Assembly (NCBI GenBank): GCA_946699065.1
Contig: CAMPDV010001931.1
Span: forward strand, 1 to 64,000
Source of the DNA: Loxodes magnus
Lineage: Eukaryota; Ciliophora; Karyorelictea; Loxodida; Loxodidae
Length of the DNA: 64,000 nt
Direction: 5' to 3'
Each line of letters opens with the position of its first letter. Position 1 is the stretch's first letter. The notes under the pieces were generated by a model. That model did not search any database. It was not told where the DNA came from and was given only the letters and a program-made list of their open reading frames with translations. Shown piece after piece: positions 1-13,011 of this stretch. Made by a program: the position numbers and the translations under genes.

Positions 1-1757
1 AACTTTCTAATACATATTTATCTACTTACTTTGTATTCTGAGCATTTTTCTATGATATGCCTTTCGTTTTCTCTTGCATCATTACAGAAAGGGCATTTGC
101 TTGTCGCAACTAAGTGTCTTTCTTTTAAACAATCCTGGCTCCCATTACATCTCGTTCTTATTCTAAATATGTGGCATATTTCTTCTTTTCTATTTTTATT
201 GTATCTCAGGTAGTTGGGTGGTCCTACTACATATTCATCAAATCATGTTTTTCTATACTGTAGAGTTGTTATCATTTACTCCATTCTTTCTCTATCTTCT
301 ACGTATACTCTATGTTCTCAAATTTCACGATTAATGTTTTTCTTCCCTTTTTGATTATTATTACCATCATCTATAAATATATTTTTGTCTTCAATTTTTA
401 ATTCTAATTTTATTGTCGTGCAGTATTGTTCAAAAATAAAGTTCTCTTCTTTACTTAGGTCGAACATTAATCCATCTACTGTTTTTCCTTAGTTGTCTAT
501 TAGTCTCCCTCTTAATCTCAGCGTTTTCTGCCATAGGTAATGTTTAAATTTCATAAACTGTAACTCGTATTCTAGCATCTCATTTTATACTTAGAAAGGG
601 GCATCTATGATTGCTCGTAAAGATCTTCTCTATATTATTTCTAATTGTTCCATCACTTATTTTCCTACAAATTATTCACAATATGGGATAACTTCTGTCC
701 CATAGCTGAATACTGAGCTTACGAACGTTTTTATCATTATACCTGCGTTATATGGTGTTAATCCCTTATTCATTGTTATTTTACCCAGTATTCATGTTTA
801 CATCTTTTATGCTGCTTCTAGTCTGTTCTCCATGTGTTTTTCAAAGCTGATGGTTTCTTCTATTATATGCCCTAAGTACTAAAAGGACGTTACTCTTTCG
901 ATTCTTAAGTTTCCCACCTCAATAGTATTGCCTATATTTTCTCAGTTTCTATTTTCTGCTGCTTTTCATATCATTCATTTTGTTTTATCTGCAATTTCCA
1001 GTTTGTATTTTTCTGCCCATGAGGTTAAATTTTTGATTACTTCCTCTAATTATTCTCATTCACTTATTAAGGCTAGGTCATCTGCATATGCAAAACATCC
1101 TGCATATATTTCTTGTGTTCATCCCTCTTAGTTTTTAAAGTCTATCGTAATTCCTAGCTTTTAATCTTCCAAGCTATGGAGAAGTCTTGCTATTATTAAG
1201 TTAAATAGTCTTGGCGACGTTATGCTTCCCTGTTTTAGTCCTTTATTTGTCGAGAATGATTTTGCTATTTATTCATTGATTTTGAGTTTAATTTCTTCTT
1301 CACAGTAGAAGTTTGCTAGGAGTTTAATTATCTATTCCGGTACTTTTAGATCGTTTAGGATTTATCATATATCTTTTCTTTGCACCGAGTCGTACGCTTT
1401 CTTAATATCAACAAATATTACGAAAACATCTTTTTTGTTCCGTATTGATCATTCCTATACTGTTCTTAGGTTGAAAATTTATAGGGAGCATGATTTTCCT
1501 TTTTTAAAGCCATATTAATATTCGCTTTCATCATTATGCAGATATCCTTATAGTTGTTAGAAAATTCATGCATCTACTATTTTTAAAGCATGATTCAGTA
1601 AAGAGATTGGTCTATAATTCATCGGGTTCATCTGTCCTCCTTTTTTGTATATTAATACATGTTACTTCTGTTAGTTTTTTCCCACCTTCTAATATTGTGC
1701 CTACTTGTATTTCATCAGGTCCTGCTATAATAATCTATCCTTTTATTTAAAAGTAAA
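1..1757 (-). mobile_element. 5'-truncated non-LTR retrotransposon (LINE) reverse transcriptase, open past the window edge
   Basis: Read on the minus strand with UAR=Gln and UGA=Trp, this is one nearly continuous RT. In order it shows 'AGPDEI', 'YKKGGQMNPMNYRPISLLN', 'FKKGKSCS', the palm motif 'FVDIKKAYDSVQRKDI' followed by a UGA-encoded Trp, 'LKQGSITSPRLFNL', the catalytic box FAYADD at 1078-1095, 'FQYLGHII', a thumb with 'SYGTEV', and a C-terminal zinc knuckle (CPFC...HIIEKC) at about 20-110. About nine Trp codons are UGA and one is UGG. The endonuclease domain is missing: homology stops near 1757, the 5' truncation typical of target-primed reverse transcription. A one-base slip in the A6 run at 1641-1646 separates the 'AGPDEI' frame from the rest. 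The family matches CR1/Jockey/I-like LINEs in architecture; I cannot name the clade. Confidence 0.9.
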
Positions 1758-2129
1758 AAGATATATAATTAAAATTGTAAAAGTTTGTACACTATTAGTT
1801 TAATTACTTGCCTTGTTTTAAGACAAAAATAGAAAAATAAATGTTTAAGAAATGAGATATTTATAAGTATGCTTAATAAATAATTTATTTGTTTAATCCT
1901 ATTGAAATTAAATCAGTAAAATTTGTGGGGTTGTTTTGTTTAAATAGTTTTAGAAGTAAGTTATAAAAATTAAAATGGAGAAAAAAGAAAAGCAATTTAC
2001 TAAAATTATTTTTTTTAAGAAAACTCCTAAGAGCGAGAAACCACATTTTAGGGAAAATATCTCTACTTCATTTTAAGTATGAAATTCTGCCTAACTTATG
2101 CTACTAAAAGCTAATAAATAAGATCAGTT
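1758..2129. other. Spacer between LINE and WD40 gene
   Basis: AT-rich DNA with no recognisable motif. It holds the LINE truncation point and the region upstream of the WD40 start. I see no clear promoter element. Confidence 0.4.
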
Positions 2130-3044
2130 ATGACCAAAGTAAAGGTATTTCTTTTATATTTTTTAGACTAAGTTATTAATAACACTTCAGTTGATTTATC
2201 GGTAGCCATATCAAGTGACTTAAATTGGATTGTATCAGGTTCAGCATATCCTGAATATTCGATAAAGATCTTAAGCTTGTAAACTGGTTCTCTCATAAGA
2301 ACTTTAACGGGACATATTTCTACTATTTGATCGGTAGTAATCTCCTCAGACTCTAGCTATATCGTATCAGGATCTGGTGATAAAACCATTAAGATCTGAA
2401 ATTTCCACAATGGTGCTCTCCAAAGAACTTTAACGGGGCATACTTCTACAGTTAGATCAGTAGTTATCTCCCCTGACTCTAGCTATATAGTATCAGGATC
2501 TTCTGACTAAACCATAAGAATCTGAAATTTCCACAATGGAGCTCTCCAAAGAACTATAACGGGACATACTTCTTTCATTTACTCGGTAGTACTCTTATAT
2601 GACTCTAGATATATTATATCGGGATCTTCTGATACAACCATAAAGATTTGGGATTTCTAGACAGGTCAACTTGTGCAAAACCTTACTGGGCATTCAGGTT
2701 CTGTTTTATCGGTAAAAGTGTCTAAGGATAATAGATACATAATATCAGGCTCTGGTGACAGTACTATTAAGATATGGGACTTCTCTTCTGGCTAGTGTAT
2801 TCGTACTCTTTAAGGTCATTCAAGTTATGTATCAAATATTCAGTTAAGTGTTGATTCAAGTGTTATCTTTTCTTGTTCATGGGATTATACAATCAAGATA
2901 TGGAATTTTGATAAGGGTGAGTGTATATAGACTTTGTAAGGGCATACAGATGATATATAATCTATAGCATTGAGTGTTGATAATAGATGGTTGGTTTCGG
3001 GAGCGGGTGACAAGACGATAAGAAAGTGGAGAGTTTCGAGTTGA
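2130..3044 (+). CDS. WD40-repeat protein, intact
   Basis: This is one frame of 305 codons from ATG 2130 to TGA 3042-3044. It encodes about seven WD40 repeats of ~42 residues, each with the 'LTGH...SV..S.D..YIVSGS.D.TIKIW' pattern, so a beta-propeller scaffold is expected. Two of the repeat-closing tryptophans ('KIWNF') and an inner one ('STIWSV') are UGA, while later repeats use UGG ('KIWDF'). Several glutamines are UAA or UAG. The protein ends 'RKWRVSS' and then UGA, so UGA is both Trp and stop in one gene. The start is uncertain because the upstream frame is also open. Repeats 2-4 are very similar in DNA, suggesting recent internal duplication. WD40 fragments at 40.6 and 53.7 kb are paralogues. 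The cellular role cannot be told from the propeller alone. Confidence 0.88.
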
Positions 3045-4450
3045 GTAACTTGCTATTTGACTTAATTTAATTTTACGATTAAAGATATAAGATATTGATA
3101 GTACATTTAAATGAATGTTTAATGATAACTATGTTTTTGTTATATGAAGTGTTTGCTTTATATTTATTTTAAAATTTGTATTTTCTTAAATATTCTTGGT
3201 TTAAAAAAAAGGCTAAGTAGATAATATAGGCTAAGAAATTAGTGAGATATATGATTTAAAGTGGTAATGTTTAAAAATATTTGAAATATAATTTTGGTAA
3301 AAGAAGACGTATAATAAGTTTAAGTTTAATTTTATTCTATAAAATTTTATAGATTTATTTTTAGATTTTGTAAAAATTTACATTTTTTTTTGTGAAGTAG
3401 TTAAAATATTATTTATAAGAGCAAAGTTAGTTTATAATCTTGATTATTATTTAAAAATTTTAATTAAGTATTTTATTTAATTTTATGTTTAATATTTTAT
3501 GTTTCCGATTGGGAAAAATAATTTTTCTGAAAATAAGTATTATTTATCTTTCAGGTTTAGAGCTTAATTTTATGAAAATGAAAAATTTGTTTTTGCTCAG
3601 CGTTTTACTTTACCAAAGATTTTTGTGAAGGAATAAATTCAATTTTTTTTATTTAAAAAATTAACTTGAAAAATTTTTGAATTATCAGATGTTAATTTAA
3701 ATATTTTCAGGTAGATGTTATTAAAATTAATTTAAATATGTTTACTCTTGTGTTTTTGATCAGGTTTAATTTTAATTTTTAGTCCAACATGTTACATTTC
3801 TAATTAGAAATTTTTTTTCTGATAGTAAGTTTTTTTATTTTTGTTTCAATTTTAAAGCATAGATTTCATGAAAATAAAATATTTGTTTTTTAGCTCAGCG
3901 TTTTATACTAGAGGAAATTTTCGGGAAGGAATAAATTATTTTATTTCGGGATGAAAAAAACTAAAAGGGAATAAAATTTCAAAAAAATTCCAAATATAAA
4001 AGATTTAAAAAAAAATAGGAATTTAAAAAATTTGTTTAGTATAATTAGAATTTGTAAATCTTCTTTGTTAAAATGGTATTTTGTAAAAATGAAAACACTT
4101 ATTTTTGTTTTAAGGAAAAATATTTGATTTGAAAAATGTTAACAAATTTTTTGTTTCTTTTTTATTTCAAGAAAAAAAATCTGATAAGTTTAATTTTTTG
4201 AAATGATATAAAACAAAAGTTATTGCTTATGTTTTTGATAAAAATGCATTTTTTTAATTGGAATTTAAATTTTTTAAATTTGAATTCCTTTTCGAGTAAA
4301 TGAAAAACTAGTGATAAATTTTTTAATTTTATAAGAATTTAATTAATTGAAAAGTATCTCAATTAAAAAGGAGAGAAAAGAAAGTAAAGAATGAAATTGT
4401 GAACAATTATTCTTTATTTTTTATCTCTGAGTCTTACACTACAGAAGATT
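3045..4450. repeat. AT-rich block with at least three diverged tandem copies of a ~300-400 bp repeat
   Basis: No coding signal is seen. Three landmarks recur in the same order: 'GCTCAGCGTTTTACTTTACC' near 3597, 'GCTCAGCGTTTTATACTAG' near 3893, and 'CTGAGTCTTACACTACAG' near 4426. Each is followed by a run ending in 'GGAATAAATT' or similar. The first part (3045-3500) is almost free of C on the plus strand. A related word in the opposite orientation (TATAAAACG..GC) recurs in the AT-rich block at 51.9-53.6 kb. Confidence 0.55.
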
Positions 4451-4499
4451 TTCGGGATGGATAAATTAAGAAAAAGGGTTAGAGTTTTGATAGATATAA

Positions 4500-5215
4500 A
4501 AATCTTTAACAATGGCCTTTAAATTAAGATATCAAAGATTAAGCTTATGAACTTCTTAACACATTGCTAAATAAGTTTGATGAGAATCCACATATACTGA
4601 CAGGAGATTTCAAACACTCTTTTATAAGGTTTTGCAGACAATCCTGAAAATAATTTGATAATTCATATAGACTATAAGAATTTCTCCTACTAAATGATCT
4701 TGAAATAATGAATGAAAGTAACGTTAATACATGTATACAAAAGAAACTGTATAATTGTGGTGTAATGATTATATCATTATAAGCACCAATTTAAAGTAAA
4801 AAAAAATATGGAAAATACTTAAAATTCACTAGTTTTAACTAGCGACTCTTCTTTAATTGATTATAAAGAAGCTACAAACTTAGATCAAACACAGGTAGGT
4901 GCATAAAAACCCCGAATAAAAGAATTGGAGTTGCTATAAATCAAATAAGTAAACATAATAATGGATTTATTAAGAAAATCATTAAATATCTGTAGTCAAA
5001 GACTAGAAAATAAATTCTTACGCGCTCCACTGAAATCACTTAGAAATTCTCTTCAACGTGAACATCAATTATAGCATCTATTGAAAGAAAAATAAACTTA
5101 TAGGTAGAAAACTAGTTTAAATGCCTAAAATATTACCGCAGAAGATACAATAAGATCATCCAAAAATCTTTGCAAAATTAAGATATTATCCAAGACACTC
5201 CGATCTCTTAAAATA
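4500..5215 (+). mobile_element. LINE endonuclease-domain fragment (copy A)
   Basis: The frame reads 'ENPHILTGDF' (the GDxN strand of an APE-type endonuclease, with N changed to K), then 'LNDLEIMNESNVNTCIQKK'. It aligns with the better preserved copy at 6.6 kb ('NNPHILMGDFN', 'CLEIVNNMNSNTCIHKG'). No SDHxP motif follows. The downstream K/I-rich reading to ~5215 could be an endonuclease-RT linker but is not diagnostic. Copy A is probably a dead fragment. Confidence 0.55.
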
Positions 5216-6529
5216 TACTTTCAAATTTGAATTAAAATTTAAATAAAAATATCCTTTTACAATAGTCAAAAAGTACATAAACTTAAGATTTATTTTTGAA
5301 TAATAGTAATCAGAAATTCAATTAAATTGAATGTAATAAAAACAGTTAAAAGTAAGACAATAAAATTATTTCAGTTATTTCAAAGAATCACAATTTATCT
5401 GTTCTTTAGAATTAAAATTTACAACTTTAATAGAATTGATACCCAACAATTCAATTTAAAATTAAGCAATCAATAGTTCGTTTAATTAAAATTAGTATTT
5501 TAAGAAATGAAATTATTTAAATATGATATATAAAGACTAATAGATAAGAACTATTTATTAAATGAAAAGTTAGATAGTACAGAAACAAAATACGAACTAG
5601 AAAAATAAGCCTTGATAAATAACTAAGAATCATCAAAAGCATATATTAATAAAATTAATTATAAATACAAAAAAATAAAAACTATTTACTAAAATTTAAC
5701 TTATAATATTACTAGGAAAAGCTTTTGCAAAAATAATTAAGAATTAAAACATATAAAAAATAACCCGTTAATAACTTTAAAGTATAAGATTAAACTGAAC
5801 AGGATTAATTAGAGAATGTTACTTACTAATTATATCTTTCTATAATAAAACATAATTAATAACTACTTTAGAAACTTTTTCAATACAAATTTGAGAGGAA
5901 TTGGTTTTCATTTTAATCCAAAAAGAGTAAATAAGAGTTCTACGAATAACCAGTATAAACAACTTATGTCAATTCTAAAGAGATAACTGCTTAAACAGAT
6001 TTCTTAATGAAATGTATTGAATAAAGAACTTAAACTAACAATAGAGTTTTTGTATATTAAGAAGCGTTAACACAATATATAAATATAGAAATGAATCAAA
6101 CATAAACCGAAGAATCTTTAATATATTCAGAATAGGAATATTTAAAATAATAAATTCCATTCTATTAATTGTAATTTCTGGATAACAACACATTTGGTAA
6201 CTACTTTAAGAAGTTTGATAATCAAAAACTAATATTGAACTTGAAATAAACAATATTTTGAATTATAATTAATAACTGAAATCTTAAAATTAAAAAGTAA
6301 CTGATTAAGTATAAATATTATAAAGCTACTTGAAATTTTGAACTTTGAATGAGAAAAGAAATATTCTTAGAGATCAGATTATTAAAGCATACTAAGTTCA
6401 TTACATTTGCATAATAATAAATATATCCAAGATTTTAAAGATGCTTTCACATAAACAAAAATACCTTAACTATAGAATGATTACAAACAGGTTGAAATTT
6501 AATCCAGTGATTAAAAAATAAAAAAAACA
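5216..6529. other. AT-rich stretch without a recognisable gene
   Basis: Plus-strand readings are rich in Asn, Lys, Gln and Ile and carry no motif I can place. It lies between two fragments of the same LINE family and may be their diverged N-terminal or untranslated sequence. Confidence 0.3.
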
Positions 6530-7904
6530 ATTATTTTGAATTTAGATACGGCTACTGGAACAGAACTACTACATTTGGATTAAATTTCCTAGTGCGACTT
6601 TATTGATTCTAAATACATAAAATTGTACAAATAACCCACATATTCTAATGGGAGATTTCAATTGCTACCCTATAAGATTATGAAGATAATCCTAATAATG
6701 ACTATGATAATACAAACAGATTCTAGGAATTTATTATTCAGAAATGTCTTGAAATAGTAAATAATATGAACAGCAACACTTGCATACATAAAGGAAGATA
6801 TTTTATGCATTGCAATTACTATATTGTAATAAACAATCACCTGAAAACTAATCAATCTGAAAACTTCTAGGCTCATTATAACTAACTATTTACTGATCAC
6901 ATACCAATTATGGAAAAGCCTCTCTTCAACACAATTCTCTATTAGGACATGAATACCTAAAGAAAATATAAAATTAAAGGCTGCAAGACCCTAAGCATAA
7001 TAAACTTTCAAAAGACCTCACAAAGAAGTATATTGAAGCTAAAAGAGCTAATTAAGTATTCAAAGAAAATCACGCGTAGTTAGGAAGAACTAATTAATAA
7101 ATCATTCCCTTTTTAAGAACAATTAGTAAGAAGGTAATAATATAGAGATTAAGTAACAAGACTATCTGAATGTTACGAAATAGATATTAATAATTAGGAA
7201 TATAATAGTAGCTTTAATACTTTTACAAAATATATTAAAAGTAAGATTCAACATAAATTTTATGAAGTAACTATTAAAAGACTAAAAAGGATGTCCACTG
7301 CAAAGTTATTTATAGAATAGTTAGAATAATAAAAATAATTCCCGTAAATTACCTATCCAAAACTAAATAAACATTATCGAAAAGAAATATTTATTATATA
7401 CAAACTCAGAACCAAAAGTTACAACTTTCGCAAGAATCTAAAAGACAGACATTATTTAGTTGAGAATTCCCATTGTATATGTGGAAGATTTGATTAATTT
7501 GAAGAATTCTGGAATGCGATTGCTATATAGATATGCGAGAATGGTTAATAGAAAATTGGAAAATGCGACATTCAAAAATTCATAACCTATGACCAAAATT
7601 ATATCATATAATTTCCAAAAAAATTAGAATACATTGATCTGCAAATTAAAATTTTCCATAGGAATTTACTTAAAAGGAGATTAGGTTTATTCGAAATAGA
7701 AAAAAACTTATAATAAGAAAGTTCGAAACTAAGGTTAAGAAATCGAAATAGCAAGATAAAGATGAAGAGAATGATGAAAATAAGAAAGGAAAAGAAAAGA
7801 AAAGAAGAACAAGAAGAAAAAGATGAGCAAGTTGAAGATATAATGACCAAACTGATGACGAAGATGATATAGCTGAAGAAGAAGATGAAGTAGAAAGTGT
7901 TTGA
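6530..7904 (+). mobile_element. LINE copy B: endonuclease joined to the post-RT C-terminus, RT core deleted
   Basis: Endonuclease motifs are 'NNPHILMGDFN' near 6630-6660 and, after a one-base slip near 6668, 'NNDYDNTNRFQEFI' and 'FTDHIPIMEK' (the SDHxP strand) near 6890. About 200 bp later the reading already matches the C-terminal part of copy C: 'FPQITYPKLNKHYRKEI' and the zinc-knuckle start 'HCICGRFDQFEEF' near 7460-7500, against copy C 'FPQITYTKLNKQYRREI' and 'YCMCGEYETFEY'. The whole RT palm and thumb is missing, so this is an internal deletion. A Lys/Glu-rich tail follows, with an acidic reading ending at TGA 7902-7904. Confidence 0.75.
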
Positions 7905-8944
7905 GTTGAAAAACTTTAAAAATCTTTATAACATCTTTAATTGAAGGAAGGACTTACTTTTAGTCTAGTGGTTTGTAAAGATATATAACAATTAGCTGGT
8001 ATAGCTTTAAGTATTTGAACGATATGAGTACTTTAAAAGTATTAAAGAGATTTGAGTGAATGAAGATAGAGACAAAGTTAAATGATGAACGATAATGAGG
8101 ATAATATGTAAAAAAAGAAGAGCCAGGATCTATATAACTAAGCCAGCAAGAAAAAGATTTGACTGGTACAGATAGGATATCAAGCATTCTAATCCACTTG
8201 ATCATGATCACATGATGTAATATAGCCAATAGATAAATTTCTTGGCTAGCTACTATCAAGTAAATTACAATAGATTGAAAACCTGGTTAAGTTAGTAAAC
8301 CGACTAACTTTTTTATTTCAAACCTTTCAAAGATAGGACTAAGCATAAATTCACTTGATATGTTGATGTAAGAAATTTTAGTGTTTTAAATATCTTTGCT
8401 AAGTTATAAAGAATTGTAGATATAGAAAGAGTTTAAATTTAAAACAGTTATAAGGAAAAACTTTAAGACTAGCAAAAGCATAAAACCAAATACCATAAGG
8501 CTAGTCAATACTGTAGCAGAGTATATAGTAGGCTACTCAGCTAGAAAAAGGAGATAAAAATGAAGAGGAAATGCTAGTAATTTTAGATACTTTAGTAGAC
8601 AAGAGCTTATTCATCGAGAGCTGATATTTATCATACTTAAGAGAGTAGATTTAAAGTAAGAATGCTGATTTTAAACTATTTTTAAAGATTAGAAAAAAGA
8701 AGGATAACTTTATAGCTCTAAATCTAGAGTAGATTGTGTCTAACTGAAGTACATTTCGCTTTTAGAAATTTTAAGTAATAATTAATAAAATAAAAAAACA
8801 ACTTTGGGTAAATAGAATAGAAAGCTGAGCGAACTGTAGTAAAATTAAAGAAGTTAAGAATTGATTAAAGCAAGAACTTAAGAAAGAAATTAAACTAAAT
8901 ATACAGAGTAAAACTTGCGCTCAAACTAAAAATCCTATCTATCT
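7905..8944 (+). CDS. Possible coding region with helix-turn-helix-like segment, unrecognised
   Basis: The plus-strand reading is open with UGA=Trp and has gene-like composition, for example 'RKRFDWYRQDIKHSNPL' then 'INFLASYYQVNYNRLKTWLS', which resembles an 'A.YY.V....L..WL' helix-turn-helix. No catalytic motif of a transposase family could be located. It may be the diverged 5' part of the gene that follows, or a relic. Low confidence because all frames are open in this code. Confidence 0.25.
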
Positions 8945-8965
8945 ACTTACCATTTTAATTGCAGA

Positions 8966-10430
8966 ATGGATGAGTAAAATAAAGATTGATCACCTAATTA
9001 GATTTATTCCAGTATTATTCAAAACAATTAGTAAATACTCTGAGTTTTACAGGAAGATTAAAAAATAAAAGATTGAAGGATGGGTTATTAAGTTTTTAGT
9101 TATCACTTGTGGATTACATAGAAAGGATGAAGACTATTAAGTAAATAAATATCTTACATATAATCTTAACTTATATAATCTATATAAAATCTCAATTTAA
9201 TCTAGAATGGATCATTAAATGCAGCTTTAATAAGAAGCATAAAGGAATAAAGATAATACTTAGTAAATAAGCTAAAGTCTATTAATTAAGCTGATTTAAT
9301 TAAGTATTACTAATATTATTAAGTTTGCTGAAATATAAGGTTAAATGGTAACTAGAGTATCTGGAAATGTAGGATTATATTAGAGATATAGGTAAGAAGG
9401 AACGCTTTTAAGATACTGAAAGTGAGTATAAAGAAGCAAGTGAAGTTGGTATGAAGGTATAGATTGGAGAGATAAAGGAAAAAATATAATAATGGAAGAG
9501 ATGAATGGAAAATCAGGGACAAAAAGAAATATGGAAAATGTTTATATTTTATTAATGAAAGATAGCAATGAATTTACTACTCCCAATATAAAAATATCTA
9601 AAGATTATAGTGTAAGTAATTTAGTTAAAAAGCTGACAAAACGAAGAAATCATTAAGAGCTTTAATACTAAAGTATAAGTTAGATAAAGAGATCATTACT
9701 CTAACAAAGAAACTATTCTAGTTGCTTTCGAAATCTCCTTAGAACTCATAAGAGTTTCAATCAAGAAAATAAAGCTTTTATGAGAATTTGAACAGTTTGT
9801 CCATTATTAAGTGTTAACATTGAATGAATAATTTTAAAGCATAATTATCATAGAACTTAAGTGGAACATTTCCTTTATTTTTTTGTTTAACCAACAGTAG
9901 AAATGACTACAAGTAATGATGTTAAAGTGAGACACTGAAAATTGTTAGTTAAGGAAAAGTCTTTATACTAAGAAAAAGTAGTTTAAAGTAATCTGACTAA
10001 TCTAAACTGTTTAAGCACCTAAAAAAATTAAAAAAAACTTAGATTTGGAAATCAAGAAGACAAACTATCTCTTCCAAGAAATTAAGTAGCACAGACCCTT
10101 TAATAGAAATTAGTTTTACCCTTAAAGAAAATCTTTCTAATGAAGTAGCAGATTTAAATAACCAATTTTATTTTCTATACTATTTCATTGCTAGAGGTTG
10201 GCGAAAAAGCTTAGAAGAAAAAGAACAATATTAATAAAAGATTTTAGCAAAATCAAGTTTTAGAGAATAATTAAAATGCTGCTGAGAGTTAGTAAACTCA
10301 CAGGTTTTGAATAAGATATGCTGTAAGTCTTTAAAAATCTTATAGTATGAAATATACAAGTTATTAATACTTTAGTTTAAATTCTAAAACCTTATACACT
10401 AGTAACTATAGAGAAATTAAGTCTATTTTA
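8966..10430 (+). CDS. Unrecognised Gln-rich protein, frameshifted
   Basis: ATG 8966 opens 'MDEQNKDWSPNQIYSSIIQ', followed by 'GSLNAALIRSIKEQRQYLV'. The best reading then changes frame near 9340 and again near 10070, ending with 'SSTDPLIEISFTLKENLSNE' and 'LYYFIARGWRKSLEEKEQY'. The balanced composition (E, D, S and G besides K, I, N) indicates real coding. I recognise no family. Either the gene has decayed, or it carries undetected short introns or sequence errors. It converges tail-to-tail with the minus-strand gene at 10469-11309. Confidence 0.45.
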
Positions 10431-10468
10431 ATTGGTGTAAATCATAATATTCACTTTTGTAAATTTAT

Positions 10469-11309
10469 TCAAAGAGGTAAAGTAATCATGTAGCAAGTAA
10501 CATAATGTAGTATCATGTAAAAATTATTAGAATTCAATTCTAGATAGCCGGGGTTGATAGAATTAGCCTCTTACTAGTTAGCTTAGATTATCAATCCTTT
10601 TGTATAATCCAGGCTAGAAGTAACCCTATTTAACTAAATGGATTTATGGATTAAATAAGTATATTAATAGAAAATGGCTATTTTCTTGCTTTAATAAACA
10701 CTATTGAAGACTTAAATTAACCTAGAATTACACTTAATGATCGTTTAAGGTAAGCTAGGCTCAAAGTCACTTCATCCTTCAGTCTCTTTCTCTCTTGAAA
10801 TTTTATTTTTCTTTTATAAAGAAATAAACCTTTAAATGCTATTGTGCTTACTAGTGATTTGGTGGACTTATTCCCTTTTTGATAAACGTACTCTTTTTTT
10901 ACTCTATAGTTAAGTATTTTAAGCATAAGTCTATTCTCAGGCCATAGATGGAAGAACATCATAAACTTCTAAAGTGTCTCCTGTTTCATAATTCTTAACC
11001 GATTTATTTCTTTTAGCATTCATAAACTAAGCAACTCCTTACTTGAGCTACCTGTTTTCAAATTTATTTACTTTAGCTAAACTCATAATCAGTTCTTTAG
11101 ATATTTCTTCTTAAATGCTCTAATATTGAAGCATCTCAGTCCATTCTAAGGAATTTTTTGATACTTAAGCATTTTAAATAAGCTCAGAAAATTGAGTATT
11201 TTTAGTTAAATAAGGGAATTGAAGCAGATGATGTAACTATATTAACTAGACTCTGAATATAGATAAGGTTTTACTATATCTTTTGATATTCACTCATTTC
11301 TCGCTCCAT
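10469..11309 (-). CDS. Unrecognised soluble protein, one frameshift
   Basis: The minus-strand reading starts at ATG 11309 with 'MEREMSEYQKIQQNLIYIQS'. After a slip near the CCC at about 11210 it continues 'TKNTQFSELIQNAQVSKNSL', 'LIMSLAKVNKFENRQLKQGV' and 'VKNYETGDTLEVYDVLPSMA' (next codon UGA=Trp). It reaches TGA at 10471-10469. The length is 3n+1, consistent with a single indel. The N-terminal half looks helical and the C-terminal third is Lys/Gln-rich. No family recognised. Confidence 0.5.
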
Positions 11310-11779
11310 ATAAAAGCATAAACCGAAAGAGAAAGGTACTCACCTACTTTTCATAACTGTAGCTTTAGAAATAGTCATGCTGATATATACAGACAATATC
11401 TATCACCAACAACAGACTATTAGAAGAATATTCTTATTTAAATAGCTTCTTACATATAAAAGCTGGAAAGCATTTCTAAACCTAAACTTTTAATTTCTAT
11501 TAACACTATCCATTAAAGAATAATCTATCACTCTTTTTCATATCAAAGCTAAACAATTTTCCTCTAACTATTAAATAAATAATACTGTTTACCTTGTTCT
11601 CAACTCATAGAAGAATGGACTAGAAGCAAAAACTTATAAATGAATGGAGGAAATAAATAGTTAAAAGGGTTTAAGTATTAACCATTAAAGTGTTAGACAT
11701 CAATAAGAGAATTTAACACTTAGATTATTAATTTTAAATAGACTATTCAAGCGAAAAACCCCTAATTTAATAAATTAAA

Positions 11780-12813
<1,034 letters not shown>

Positions 12814-13011
12814 TCCAGCCAATTTTATATAAAAAACTAAATTATGATTTCTTGGATTAAATTATATTAAATATAGTAGTAAATCGAACTTAGGTATAAC
12901 CTCTTATATCAATTACTATAAATACTATATTTCCACAGTTTTAAATATAACTAGGATTAAATTTTTATATTATGTATTCCAATTATTCTTTGAAATTGTT
13001 TCTCTAATAGT
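12814..13011. other. Convergent intergenic spacer
   Basis: Short AT-rich spacer between the tail-to-tail protease gene and the minus-strand gene ending at 13012. No other feature seen. Confidence 0.5.

Noticed and set aside
1-1757. Plus-strand ORFs of 60-67 codons at 31-213, 928-1131 and 1568-1750
   Set aside because: They are antisense shadows of the minus-strand reverse transcriptase, which carries all RT motifs.
7599-7850. 83-codon minus-strand Ser/Phe-rich ORF
   Set aside because: Antisense of the Lys/Glu-rich tail of LINE copy B.
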